Below, one piece after another: positions 7,826 to 16,261 of a stretch of DNA of 64,000 nt. The notes beneath the pieces are model-generated. The model made no database searches. It was not told the DNA's origin and was given only the letters and a program-made list of their open reading frames with translations. The translations under genes were made by a program, and so were the position numbers. How positions within the stretch are numbered: position 1 is the first letter of the stretch; every line of letters begins with the position of its first letter. This DNA comes from an uncultured Methanomicrobiales archaeon (GTDB lineage Archaea; Halobacteriota; Methanomicrobia; Methanomicrobiales; Methanospirillaceae). The stretch is taken from the NCBI GenBank assembly GCA_903926075.1, contig CAIYHQ010000111.1, positions 62,001-126,000 on the forward strand. The letters are read 5' to 3'.

Positions 7826-9844
7826 TTATTCCGGATATAGTATAATAAGTCCCAGTCGTGTTACTTTACCTGGATTAACACGGACTGGATACTCTTTGAA
7901 CCAGTAGTCTGATAATGCTACTTTGACGGTATGCATACCGGTTGGCACATTTGGAATAAGATATGGTGTCTTACCCTTAAGGACATTATCTAGATAAACC
8001 TCGGCTCCTGACGGCATTGAACGTACTAGTACAGATCCCTGATTTGGTAAAATTGTAGGGCCGGGTTTCATTATTACTAATGGTATCCTCGTTATCTGCC
8101 CTACTTTTACCATTGCCATTACCGGATAATCCTGATAGCCCTGCATCGAGTAAATTACTGAGTGAAGTCCTATTGGAACTGCAATTACAGATGGTGACTG
8201 GCCAACTGCAACTCCGTCTACTGATATAACAGCTCCTCTCGGTAATGAATCAACCATTATCCCGCCTTTCTGGTCAGGTGGAACCTGCTGAACAGTTATC
8301 ATATCCTTAGCAAACCGGGTACTAGTCTGGTTTGCACCATTCCAGACAGTCAATGCAACTGAATAGACACCCATCGTTGTGAAAGTGTGTGTCGGATTCA
8401 TGCCAGTAGCGTTAATTGAACCATCACCGAAATTCCATTCCCATCTCACAGGTGAACCTGATGAGGTGTCACTGAAAACGGATACAAGGGGTGCAGTTCC
8501 AGTCACAGGGCTTGCAGTGAAGTTTGCAACAAGGTTTGTTGGGGTCGGAGTTGCTGTCGGAGTGGTTATCGGGGTCAGAGTAACAGAGATAGGGATTGTC
8601 TGGTCTTTCAATGGATTTCCAGCGATAGTCAGGGTCGAAGTCTGATATCCTGTCATGGAAACAACAACCGTGTGCCCTGGTGTCGCTGAAGTATAAACAC
8701 CAACATTCACCGGAGATTTTCCCTGATAAACGCCATCAAAGGTTACATCAGCACCGCTTGGACTAGAGGATATTGCATAATATCCCCTGTCTCCTCCAAC
8801 CTCTCCGATAGTAAGGGTTCCAGGACCTATGGAAGGTACAATCGGATTCCCTGAGTCATCATCCATCTTAATTACTGCCGGCATCACGAGAGTCGTCCCA
8901 TTTATGTAACCACTGACGAGAACCGATCCAAGGACAACATTTGTGTCACCTGGTTTCCAACAGTTGTTCAGATCAACTGCAGTCATCCAGATAGAGGATG
9001 CGGGAACCGTAGAATTTGATCTGAGCTGTATGCAATCAGGGAAAGTTACTCCGATTATACTGCCAACAGAAGGGTTTGAAAGTGAAACTGACATGTTATA
9101 ACCAGATACACCCTGAGGTGCAGTATTAAGTATTATCGGAAGAAGTACAGTCCCGCCAACGGGCACCGATGCATTCTGAACACTTAATACCTGACCTGTC
9201 GGTGTTTGAGTCGGTGTCACAGTTACGGTCGGTGTCACAGTTGGAGTGGGTAATACAACAGGAATCACCTTTTCAGCGATAATTGTGCCGTTCACTCTAA
9301 TTCCTACAATCACAAACCCGTTACTGATATCACTCATTGTAAAGCTGATTGTCGAATTTAGTGGCCCCTGTTTCTTTCCGCAAAGGTTGAGGCTCGTAAA
9401 AACCGCTGATGTATTAACACCGGTAGAGCCGTCAAGCTTCATATAGTCATAAACACCCGAACTGACATCCCTCGATTCCTGACGCGAGAAATTCCCATCT
9501 ATCGATGCTCCTTCCCAGATAACAGTTGTGTCCCCCTTCTTGACCATCACTGAATTATATAATGAGTCACGAATTTTTGCAGCAATAGTGCCCGAAGTCA
9601 GTGAAAAGGGCATGTTAAAGTTCGTCGCCTCGAACGTGAAATTTGTTCCAGGGTTTACCCTTAACCCGGAAGTAAGGTTAATACACAGATCTGCGTTATC
9701 AGGCAGATCCTGAAAAGCAATCGTCACCTGGTCCCCTTTGGTAATCTGGTTCGGCTGGATGTTAACTGATACCGCTGATGCCGCAGAGATTAAAAGGGCA
9801 AGTGAGAGTAATACCACAATGCCTACAATCCTTATATCTCTCAT
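7826..9844 (-). CDS. Large secreted surface protein: DUF3821, cohesin-like, PEGA, PKD, PEGA, PEGA
   Basis: A 672-residue exported protein. The signal peptide (VVLLSLALLISAASA) is followed by a DUF3821-like N-terminal domain (about 25-200), a Thr/Pro linker, a cohesin-like beta domain (about 222-345, with ASVPVGGTVLLPIIL), a PEGA domain (about 355-430), a second Thr/Pro linker, a PKD domain (about 440-520, WEWNFGDGS) and two more PEGA domains (about 525-590 and 600-672). There is no C-terminal membrane anchor, so it is released or held non-covalently. DUF3821 is found mainly in Methanomicrobiales. AGGTGG lies about 6 nt before the ATG and a TATA box at about 9891-9905. The function is unknown beyond a cell-surface role. 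Confidence 0.85.
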   Translation of the reverse strand: MRDIRIVGIVVLLSLALLISAASAVSVNIQPNQITKGDQVTIAFQDLPDNADLCINLTSGLRVNPGTNFTFEATNFNMPFSLTSGTIAAKIRDSLYNSVMVKKGDTTVIWEGASIDGNFSRQESRDVSSGVYDYMKLDGSTGVNTSAVFTSLNLCGKKQGPLNSTISFTMSDISNGFVIVGIRVNGTIIAEKVIPVVLPTPTVTPTVTVTPTQTPTGQVLSVQNASVPVGGTVLLPIILNTAPQGVSGYNMSVSLSNPSVGSIIGVTFPDCIQLRSNSTVPASSIWMTAVDLNNCWKPGDTNVVLGSVLVSGYINGTTLVMPAVIKMDDDSGNPIVPSIGPGTLTIGEVGGDRGYYAISSSPSGADVTFDGVYQGKSPVNVGVYTSATPGHTVVVSMTGYQTSTLTIAGNPLKDQTIPISVTLTPITTPTATPTPTNLVANFTASPVTGTAPLVSVFSDTSSGSPVRWEWNFGDGSINATGMNPTHTFTTMGVYSVALTVWNGANQTSTRFAKDMITVQQVPPDQKGGIMVDSLPRGAVISVDGVAVGQSPSVIAVPIGLHSVIYSMQGYQDYPVMAMVKVGQITRIPLVIMKPGPTILPNQGSVLVRSMPSGAEVYLDNVLKGKTPYLIPNVPTGMHTVKVALSDYWFKEYPVRVNPGKVTRLGLIILYPE

Positions 9845-10216
9845 CTAATCCACCTAATTCTCCTAACAATAATAGTTAGGGTTATTTTTATGAATATTTA
9901 TATATTTATCGGTTAATTTCTTTAAATTGTGTTAGATATGGCAATACACGTTAGAGATGAAGTGTTCTCTTCAATCGAGTTCCAAAAATAGGAAATGGGC
10001 AAATTATCGTTAAATCCTTTAAAATTCAAAAAAATTGGACTGATTTTTGATTTTGAAAATTTTAAGTAGAAATGGCGCGTTTGGGTTCAATTGATATTTT
10101 TATCTCTTCCACGCACGAATTAGTAAATAGTAGTATAGAAAAGAAAGATAACGTGGGGCAATATAATAAGTGATTTTTAAAACGAGAATTCAAATTTATT
10201 TGTATTACGAGGTTTA
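9845..10216. promoter_or_regulatory. Divergent intergenic region, AT-rich
   Basis: This 372-bp gap separates the surface-protein gene (minus) from the zinc-ribbon gene (plus). It holds the minus-strand TATA box (ATAAATATATAAAT complement, about 9891-9905), a perfect 6-bp inverted repeat with a 7-bp spacer at 9862-9880 (CCTAAC/GTTAGG) in the leader of the surface-protein gene, and an AT-rich box near 10190 for the plus-strand gene. I see no RNA gene or further ORF. Confidence 0.5.
9862..9880. repeat. Inverted repeat in the leader of the surface-protein gene
   Basis: CCTAAC AATAATA GTTAGG, perfect 6-bp arms with a 7-bp spacer, lies between the TATA box and the ribosome-binding site of the 7826-9844 gene. 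It could be an operator or a leader stem-loop. Confidence 0.35.
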
Positions 10217-10738
10217 ATGTCTTCAAGAATGCACTCACCGCATACAACCTGCCCAGGTTGTCATGAAGTAGTCTATCTTGAAGAACTGGTAAGTGGGAGG
10301 TGCCCACTTTGTGGATTTACTCTTGATGATATTGATAGTGGAATAAACAGTTTTGATGATTTTTGTGAGAGAGCAGATCTAACATGGCTTGTCTATAATT
10401 ATTTCTTATTTAAGCGGTTCGACGAAATGGGAGTGATACCGCCAAAAGTTTTTGACCTCCTCCTTACCAACCTGAGGCAGAGCCATGAACTGGGTATTGA
10501 CGCAGAAAATTTAAAATTCAGATTTGAGATCCCTCTCGTACTCCTTGATAAAATAAAGTTGAAAAATTGTAAGATATGTAACAGAAAATTTTTCAGACGG
10601 GCAAAAAAGTGGTTAAGCGGTTCGGTTGAAAATTTCTCTTTTTCCACTTCATTTACTTGTAAAACCTGTAATTCAATAGCTTCGAGCGAGAATAGCAATC
10701 TTGGCACGAGCACCACAGGCAATACAGACTCCTGTTGA
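10217..10738 (+). CDS. Uncharacterised protein with two zinc-ribbon motifs
   Basis: A 173-residue protein of unknown function. Cys pairs near the N-terminus (TCPGC at 11-15, RCPLC at 28-32) form one zinc ribbon. A second set (CKIC, CKTC) lies in the C-terminal third. The acidic, helical middle (about 38-110, with [19 protein letters not shown]) has no recognised domain. The last 66 bp overlap the 3' end of proS on the opposite strand. The frame is much longer than chance would give and the zinc motifs are coherent, so I take it as real. It might bind nucleic acid, but nothing in the sequence proves that. Confidence 0.6.
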   Translation: MSSRMHSPHTTCPGCHEVVYLEELVSGRCPLCGFTLDDIDSGINSFDDFCERADLTWLVYNYFLFKRFDEMGVIPPKVFDLLLTNLRQSHELGIDAENLKFRFEIPLVLLDKIKLKNCKICNRKFFRRAKKWLSGSVENFSFSTSFTCKTCNSIASSENSNLGTSTTGNTDSC

Positions 10739-12106
10739 ACCAGATATGTCAGGTGTTCTCACATCTGTTCCCAAAACACTGGCCCCTGTTTTTTCTTCAA
10801 TAATATCGGCACAATCTTTGTTTTGGCACCAATCAACTGCGACAACACCCGTTTCAACAAATGAACAGACTTCGTCATAGTTTTTTGCATACTTAATATC
10901 TGATTTAAATTTTTCACTGGCACGCACTTTTAATTGCTCTGATAAATTATCCAATGCGATAGAGAGGCCAGGCACAAGATCCACTAATGGTATAACTCCG
11001 CGCAAACCCAGCCGGTTCACTATAGTAACTCTGCCTGCTGCAAGGTCTTTGGGCCCTAATTCAACCCTTATCGGAATACCCCGCATCTCCCAGTAATAAT
11101 ACTTGGCACCCGGGCGGATTTCACGATCATCGTACTTAACCCGGATTCCAGCAGATTTTAATTCTTCAAATACTTTTTTTGATGCTTCCAACACAGCATC
11201 CCGGTCTTTTCCTATAAGAACCGGAACGATAACAACCTGTACAGGGGCACAAACTGGTGGCAGAACAAGCCCTTTGTCGTCGCCGTGGACACTTATTATG
11301 GCTGCAATACTACGTTCAGATATTCCGTAACATGTCTGATATGCATATTTTTGTTCGCCTTTTTCGTCTTCAAACTGGATATTGAACGTTTTAGAGAAAT
11401 GATCGCCCAGGTGGTGGACAGTTCCTATCTGAAGTGTCTTTCCATCTGGCATTATTGTATCAACCGCTATAGTATAATCTGCTCCAGGAAACTTGTCCCA
11501 GTCCGGTCTTCGTGAGATAATCAGGGGAATTCCCAGGTCTTCATAAAATTTTTTGTAAAGGATGATAGCACATTCGACCTGTTCTGCAGCGTCATCCCAC
11601 GTTGCATGGACTGTATGGGCTTCTTTAAAAGAGGTTATCTCTCTCAGCCGTATAAGAGGGCGGGTGTGCTTCGTCTCATATCTGAAAGTATTGACAATCT
11701 GGTAGAGTTTCAGGGGGAGATCAGCATGCGATCTTACCCATAACGCGTACATAGGATAAATTGCCGTCTCACTCGTAGGCCTCAAGGCGAGAGGTATCTC
11801 AAGTTCTGTCTTCCCCCCATGGGTCACCCAGTACACCTCATCTTCAAATCCCTTGATATGCTCTGCTTCTTTCATAAACTCATTTTCAGGGATTAGTAAA
11901 GGAAACAAAGTCTCTTCATGATCCATGTCGAGAAGTGAACGTAAAAGATTGTACACTGATCTTCTGATACTGTATCCAAAAGGATACCATACATAAAGTC
12001 CCTTAACAGGATAACGGACATCCATAATCTCTGCACGCCAGAGGATTTCATTATACCAGGAGCTGAATTCCTGTTTTTTTGGGAGAACTACCGATTCGTT
12101 TTCCAT
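10673..12106 (-). CDS. proS: Prolyl-tRNA synthetase, archaeal/eukaryotic type
   Basis: Charges tRNA-Pro with proline. Class II synthetase motifs are visible: motif 2 region [20 protein letters not shown], motif 3 region with [19 protein letters not shown], and the anticodon-binding domain ([14 protein letters not shown]). The C-terminal zinc domain has two Cys pairs (CQNKDC, CIACGA) and the protein ends in Tyr, as in archaeal ProS. Length 477 is typical. The ATG at 12106 shares its first base with the stop codon of the SpoIIM-family gene, so the two are translationally coupled. A tRNA-Pro gene lies at 32.2 kb. Confidence 0.95.
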   Translation of the reverse strand: MENESVVLPKKQEFSSWYNEILWRAEIMDVRYPVKGLYVWYPFGYSIRRSVYNLLRSLLDMDHEETLFPLLIPENEFMKEAEHIKGFEDEVYWVTHGGKTELEIPLALRPTSETAIYPMYALWVRSHADLPLKLYQIVNTFRYETKHTRPLIRLREITSFKEAHTVHATWDDAAEQVECAIILYKKFYEDLGIPLIISRRPDWDKFPGADYTIAVDTIMPDGKTLQIGTVHHLGDHFSKTFNIQFEDEKGEQKYAYQTCYGISERSIAAIISVHGDDKGLVLPPVCAPVQVVIVPVLIGKDRDAVLEASKKVFEELKSAGIRVKYDDREIRPGAKYYYWEMRGIPIRVELGPKDLAAGRVTIVNRLGLRGVIPLVDLVPGLSIALDNLSEQLKVRASEKFKSDIKYAKNYDEVCSFVETGVVAVDWCQNKDCADIIEEKTGASVLGTDVRTPDISGSTGVCIACGARAKIAILARSY

Positions 12107-12684
12107 CAGACTGACCTCATCTCAACCATATGAATAAATTCAGGCGTCACAAACGCCTCCATTACCGCTGCAACAAAAATTAATGGAATTATATAAATTA
12201 CAAATTTTTTCATTAAAAACCATGCTGTCTCTCCTGAATCCCCTTCACCCAGATATTCCCGTATTACTGCTTCACCAAGCATTATCCCAAACGCACCGGC
12301 AAGAACAAACGCAGGAATCTCAAAAATTCCATGAGGGAGTATTGCAGCAACTACAAAAAGTAGACCTTTTGTTTGTCGTGCTACTTCAAGTATCGCTCCG
12401 ATAAGAAGACCATTGAGACCAAGCACACAAAAACTTCCAATTCCAAGTACAACCCCTCCAAAGAACATAATGATGCAGGCCTCAATATTATTTACAAAAA
12501 GGTTCATTGCAAGTATTACCGGGTTTTCATTCATTATCTCCCCAAATTTTGCATCTTTGAAAAAATTCATAAAAAAATTGCCGGTTTCAGGGTTCAGTGA
12601 TGATACAATATAACCGGAACAGCATGCAAGGATAAACAGTGCCAGTGCAATTGCAATCGGGCGGGTGAATTGATTTTCAGACAT
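12106..12684 (-). CDS. SpoIIM-family (stage II sporulation M-like) membrane protein
   Basis: A 192-residue integral membrane protein with about five hydrophobic segments: [20 protein letters not shown], the stretch around [53 protein letters not shown] and the C-terminal [17 protein letters not shown]. The HGIFEIPA motif is characteristic of the SpoIIM/DUF95 family, which is widespread in archaea and not tied to sporulation there; its function is unknown. It overlaps the DUF63 gene by 8 bp and touches proS, forming DUF63-SpoIIM-proS. Confidence 0.85.
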   Translation of the reverse strand: MSENQFTRPIAIALALFILACCSGYIVSSLNPETGNFFMNFFKDAKFGEIMNENPVILAMNLFVNNIEACIIMFFGGVVLGIGSFCVLGLNGLLIGAILEVARQTKGLLFVVAAILPHGIFEIPAFVLAGAFGIMLGEAVIREYLGEGDSGETAWFLMKKFVIYIIPLIFVAAVMEAFVTPEFIHMVEMRSV

Positions 12685-13522
12685 ATAGCACCATTCTCAT
12701 CATATCACGAATACCTGGTGCCAGACCTACGACAATCATTGCAAGAACAACCAGATAGAAAAACCCCCCTTCGTTGTCTCTCCTGTAGTACTCAAGGATA
12801 TAAATTGCCGGAATAATTACAATGAGTTTTAGTGGGAACATAGAGAATGCAGTTCCGGTCCATGCAATCAGGGCAGACCCTACAACATGTTGTTCAACAT
12901 AATTAAGCGGATGCAGATCAATCCCAAAACTCGTTGCACTCGCGTCAAGCATATGTCCTGCGATTATAGCAAGATAAATAGGGTCTTTTGAGTATTTCCA
13001 TGAAAAACCGTAGTACAGCAGTGCAAAAACAAGCAGTGTTGCAATTGCTGCCATGGATAAAATGATTAATCCAAAAACCGGAGAAGTATTGGGATGAGTA
13101 ATTCCATAATAAACAAGGACTCCGAAAGAGACAATAGCTAAAAGAAATCCCCCTGCAGAATACGGAATAATAAAGTCTTTAACTACCTTCCATTTTTCCA
13201 GTTTTGATGATATAATAAGGAAGAAGGCAGCATAAAAAAAGATTACAAAGAAGATCAGCGGTGTAACGAGCAGGAACTGGAGATCCGACTTTATAAGGCC
13301 TGTGTCCTGGACTACCCTTAAAAATCCTCCCCCTGCCACATATGGAAGGGTTGCGAGAACAAATCTTCTGTCAATCGTTATCCTGCTTGCCTGAAGCCAG
13401 CGGTAAATCAGATACAGTGAAACAAGCAGGATGAGCGCATATGTCATAGTATCAACTATTGTATATGCCTGGCCATTCCTGATTGGATCAATGTAATATT
13501 TGTATATGAAGTCGCTAATCAT
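12677..13522 (-). CDS. DUF63 family polytopic membrane protein
   Basis: About 281 residues with seven or eight hydrophobic segments, for example TMTYALILLVSLYLIYRWL, LLVTPLIFFVIFFYAAFFLI and FYLVVLAMIVVGLAPGIRD. The motifs RFVLATLPYVAGGGFLRVVQDTG and AGHMLDASATSFGID match the archaeal DUF63 family, whose function is unknown. ATG 13522 (MISDFIYKYYIDP) is chosen over the longer frame because homologues start there. That start codon is only about 11 bp from the start of the divergent glycerol-1-phosphate dehydrogenase gene. First gene of DUF63-SpoIIM-proS. Confidence 0.85.
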   Translation of the reverse strand: MISDFIYKYYIDPIRNGQAYTIVDTMTYALILLVSLYLIYRWLQASRITIDRRFVLATLPYVAGGGFLRVVQDTGLIKSDLQFLLVTPLIFFVIFFYAAFFLIISSKLEKWKVVKDFIIPYSAGGFLLAIVSFGVLVYYGITHPNTSPVFGLIILSMAAIATLLVFALLYYGFSWKYSKDPIYLAIIAGHMLDASATSFGIDLHPLNYVEQHVVGSALIAWTGTAFSMFPLKLIVIIPAIYILEYYRRDNEGGFFYLVVLAMIVVGLAPGIRDMMRMVLYV

Positions 13523-13533
13523 TGTTGATCCTA

Positions 13534-14613
13534 GTGAGCGCAGATAATACTTCAATCCTTAAGAATAAAGTTTTTGATAAGTCAAAGTGGATGCAGCTAC
13601 CCAGAGATGTGGTTATTGGTCATGATGTTCTTGATGAGATCCCCCGCCTCTGTAATGATGTCGGACTAGGGAGATCTGTACTTCTCGTAACAGGAAGTAA
13701 TACAAGGAAGATAGCAGGAGATAAAGTTGAATTGCTCCTTAAAAATTCCTATAAAACATCCTTCTTTATTGCAGATGAAATTAATCTCGAGACTATTAAA
13801 AGATGTGAAGACAAGGGTAAGGAATACGACTTTTTAATTGGTGTAGGTGGAGGTCGTGTTATTGACCTTGCGAAAATTACTGCATACAACCTGGATAAGA
13901 AATTTATTAGTGTCCCCACGGCAGCATCACACGATGGAATTGCATCATCAAGGGCATCAGTTCCCACTTCAAAGGGTCATGGTTCACTTGAAGCAGAACC
14001 TCCGATTGGCATAGTTGCTGATACGGTAATTATTGCGAAATCGCCTCACAGACTTCTCGCTTCAGGTTGTGCCGATATAATATCAAATTATACTGCGATT
14101 CTTGACTGGGAACTTGCACACCGCATCAAAGGAGAACCTTTAAGCGAATATGCAATAGCCATGTCGAGGATGACTGCAGAGATTCTGGTAAAACACGCAG
14201 ACTGTATCAAACCACACGATGAAAGGACTGCGTGGATTGTAACAAAGGCGCTTGTTTCTTCAGGAGTTGCAATGAGTATCGCCGGCTCTTCAAGACCTGC
14301 AAGTGGGGGAGAGCACAAGTTTGGCCATGCCCTCACATCCCTTTCGCCTGGATCTGTATACCATGGTGAAGCATGTGGTATTGGTGCCATCATGACAATG
14401 TACCTCCATGGCGGAGACTGGAGAAGCATCAGGGAATCGCTCCGTCATATCGGTGCACCTACAAATCCGCAGGAATTAAATATACCAGACGAAATTGTGG
14501 TAAAAGCTCTCCTGATGGCAAAAGATATCAGGCCCGAACGATTCACGATACTTGATATGGGATTGACAGAAAAATCTGCAGAAGAACTGGTAAAGATGCT
14601 ATATAAGGAGTGA
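13534..14613 (+). CDS. egsA: NAD(P)-dependent sn-glycerol-1-phosphate dehydrogenase
   Basis: Reduces dihydroxyacetone phosphate to sn-glycerol 1-phosphate, the backbone of archaeal ether lipids. Signatures are IGVGGGRVIDLAK for the dinucleotide site, SVPTAASHDGIASSRAS (metal-binding Asp region), GGEHKFGHAL and SVYHGEACGIG (zinc-binding His). About 360 residues is normal. I prefer GTG 13534, giving MSADNTSILKNKVFDKSKW; TTG 13522 is also open. It is followed after 6 bp by the UPF0179 gene, with a shared AAGGAGTGA region. Confidence 0.93.
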   Translation: MSADNTSILKNKVFDKSKWMQLPRDVVIGHDVLDEIPRLCNDVGLGRSVLLVTGSNTRKIAGDKVELLLKNSYKTSFFIADEINLETIKRCEDKGKEYDFLIGVGGGRVIDLAKITAYNLDKKFISVPTAASHDGIASSRASVPTSKGHGSLEAEPPIGIVADTVIIAKSPHRLLASGCADIISNYTAILDWELAHRIKGEPLSEYAIAMSRMTAEILVKHADCIKPHDERTAWIVTKALVSSGVAMSIAGSSRPASGGEHKFGHALTSLSPGSVYHGEACGIGAIMTMYLHGGDWRSIRESLRHIGAPTNPQELNIPDEIVVKALLMAKDIRPERFTILDMGLTEKSAEELVKMLYKE

Positions 14614-14619
14614 AGGGAA

Positions 14620-15084
14620 TTGGTTGTTAGTAAAAAGAAAATCACGATAATTGGAGCTGAAATTGCAAAAGAGGGGCTTGAATTTGTATTTGAGGGCGAA
14701 CTTTTAGAATGCTCCCCATGCCCGCTTAAAAAAGCATGCCATAACCTTGTCACAGGAAGAAAGTACCGGATAGTAAATGTCAGGCCTACCCGACATGAGT
14801 GTAATGTCCACCTGAATGGCTGTTATACTGTTGAAGTAAACGAGGTTCCAGTTGAGACATTAATAACAAATGACAGAGCGGTTCAAAACACGCGGATAGA
14901 ATACGATGAGAACTGTCTGATATACGACTGCCCTAATAACAATCTCTGCAATGCTCCCGGATTGCGCGATGGAATAAAATATCTTGTTATTGAAGTTAAA
15001 GGAAAACCAGCACATTCATGTGAAAAAAACCTTTCTTTAAGAACAGTCCTTCTCGCACCAATAGATTTCAGAGATTCGAAATAG
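14620..15084 (+). CDS. UPF0179 family cysteine-rich protein
   Basis: A 154-residue archaeal protein of unknown function. Conserved Cys motifs are ECSPCPLKKACHNL near 31-43, RHECNVHLNGCYTV and NCLIYDCPNNNLCNAPGLRDG, suggesting a zinc or Fe-S site. It starts with TTG at 14620, preceded by GGAGTGAAGGG. It sits directly behind egsA and overlaps the 3' end of the convergent ADP-ribosylglycohydrolase gene by 17 bp. The family is named from its conserved sequence only. Confidence 0.85.
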   Translation: MVVSKKKITIIGAEIAKEGLEFVFEGELLECSPCPLKKACHNLVTGRKYRIVNVRPTRHECNVHLNGCYTVEVNEVPVETLITNDRAVQNTRIEYDENCLIYDCPNNNLCNAPGLRDGIKYLVIEVKGKPAHSCEKNLSLRTVLLAPIDFRDSK

Positions 15085-15931
15085 CCCAAAGAGAAGCAGA
15101 TAGGTTGATTATTTTATGATAATCATGAATGCACTCAACCCATCCCTTTGGAACACCTTCAACGCCATAATATGCTCCGGCCAATGCTCCTGCAATAGCT
15201 GCAACAGTGTCAGAATCTCCACCTGATGAAATTGCCCTTAATATTGTCTCTCCAAATGACGGACTCTCCATGAATAAGGATAGCGCGGCATGAGTGGCAG
15301 GAAGTGCATCAAGAAAAGGTAAAACAGGGAACTTTCCATAAGAACCGAGACACCCTAATACCTCAGGTTCCCTGCAAAGGGCACGTGCATGAAGAAATGA
15401 ATATTCCTTGTTCATTCCACGGCAGAGATCACTTACCATCTGGTTCACCCATACAGAGCACGCAATCGTTACCGGGTCCCAGTGAGTTAGAGCCGCACAG
15501 ATTGTGCTTGTCTCAGTCAGGATAGGTCCGGTATACAAAATACCAACTGGAGGTCCTCTCATTACAGCTCCATTCGAACGCCCGCCTTTTTTTTCAACAA
15601 ATATCATCTCAGCCGCGGTGAAAGGATCAATCCCTGCGGCTACTTTCTGGAAGAGTAGTTTCGAAGTGGGGCCATACACCTCAGGCTGGATACGATAACC
15701 CTCGATAAGCCTCTTAATTAGGTCGTAGCCATCAAAACCACGGCAAATTACAAGTGATTCAGCAACTGCAAGGGCCTGGCGTGTATCATCAGTGAAATAT
15801 TGGTTTTTTCGCTGTATCATTGAATATTTAAGAGGTTTTGAGGGAATGACCGGGCTCCCTTCAAATGGCGCACCAAAAGCATCACCTATAACAAGTCCAA
15901 GCATTGTACCTAGTGCGGCAGGGTAGCTCAT
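15068..15931 (-). CDS. ADP-ribosylglycohydrolase family protein (DraG-like)
   Basis: Predicted to remove ADP-ribose from proteins or small molecules, or a relative of that fold. The 287-residue all-helical domain shows LVIGDAFGAPFEG at the N-terminus, FTDDTRQALAVAE (metal-binding Asp pair), GRSNGAVMRGPPVGI, ALTHWDPVTI and the second metal motif SSGGDSDTVAAIAGALAGAY. All expected metal ligands are present, so an active enzyme is likely. The substrate is not readable. It is divergent from the UPF0058-Elp3 operon, with a palindromic TATA box between them. Confidence 0.88.
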   Translation of the reverse strand: MSYPAALGTMLGLVIGDAFGAPFEGSPVIPSKPLKYSMIQRKNQYFTDDTRQALAVAESLVICRGFDGYDLIKRLIEGYRIQPEVYGPTSKLLFQKVAAGIDPFTAAEMIFVEKKGGRSNGAVMRGPPVGILYTGPILTETSTICAALTHWDPVTIACSVWVNQMVSDLCRGMNKEYSFLHARALCREPEVLGCLGSYGKFPVLPFLDALPATHAALSLFMESPSFGETILRAISSGGDSDTVAAIAGALAGAYYGVEGVPKGWVECIHDYHKIINLSASLWAISNL

Positions 15932-15946
15932 TTAAACATCACCAAT

Positions 15947-15958
15947 AAGATATATCTT
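15947..15958. promoter_or_regulatory. Palindromic TATA element between divergent genes
   Basis: AAGATATATCTT is a perfect 12-bp palindrome 16-27 bp upstream of the ADP-ribosylglycohydrolase start and 37-48 bp upstream of the UPF0058 start. Being symmetrical it could serve as TATA box in both directions; the minus transcript would then be nearly leaderless. Confidence 0.45.
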
Positions 15959-15994
15959 TTTGAAAACAGTAGTATTTCTAACAAAGGTGAGTGA

Positions 15995-16261
15995 GTGCAG
16001 AAGGAAGAGTTACTTCATTTACACATGCTTATGGTGCATGTTAAAAGATATTTTGAAGAGATCTGTGGCGAAGAAATTTCTACCCAGCGCTATATGTCCC
16101 TTGACGTTTCTCCAGTTCATATTCACAAAAATAAAAAATTTCACAAAGAGGCGATACTTATTCTCGGCGAAGAAATTGTCTCTTATATCCGTTCCAGAAA
16201 CATGCCTCTCCTTGAATATACAAATGAGGCGCTCCAGAAGAAGGTAGCTGTCGAACATTGA
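15995..16261 (+). CDS. UPF0058 family small protein
   Basis: An 88-residue archaeal protein of unknown function, rich in His and Glu (MQKEELLHLHMLMVHVKRYF, SPVHIHKNKKFHKEA), typical of UPF0058. It starts with GTG at 15995 after AAAGGTGA. Its stop overlaps the TTG start of the Elp3 gene by 4 bp, so the two are co-translated; a tie to tRNA modification is only suggested by position. It is the first gene of the long plus-strand information-processing run. Confidence 0.85.
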   Translation: MQKEELLHLHMLMVHVKRYFEEICGEEISTQRYMSLDVSPVHIHKNKKFHKEAILILGEEIVSYIRSRNMPLLEYTNEALQKKVAVEH

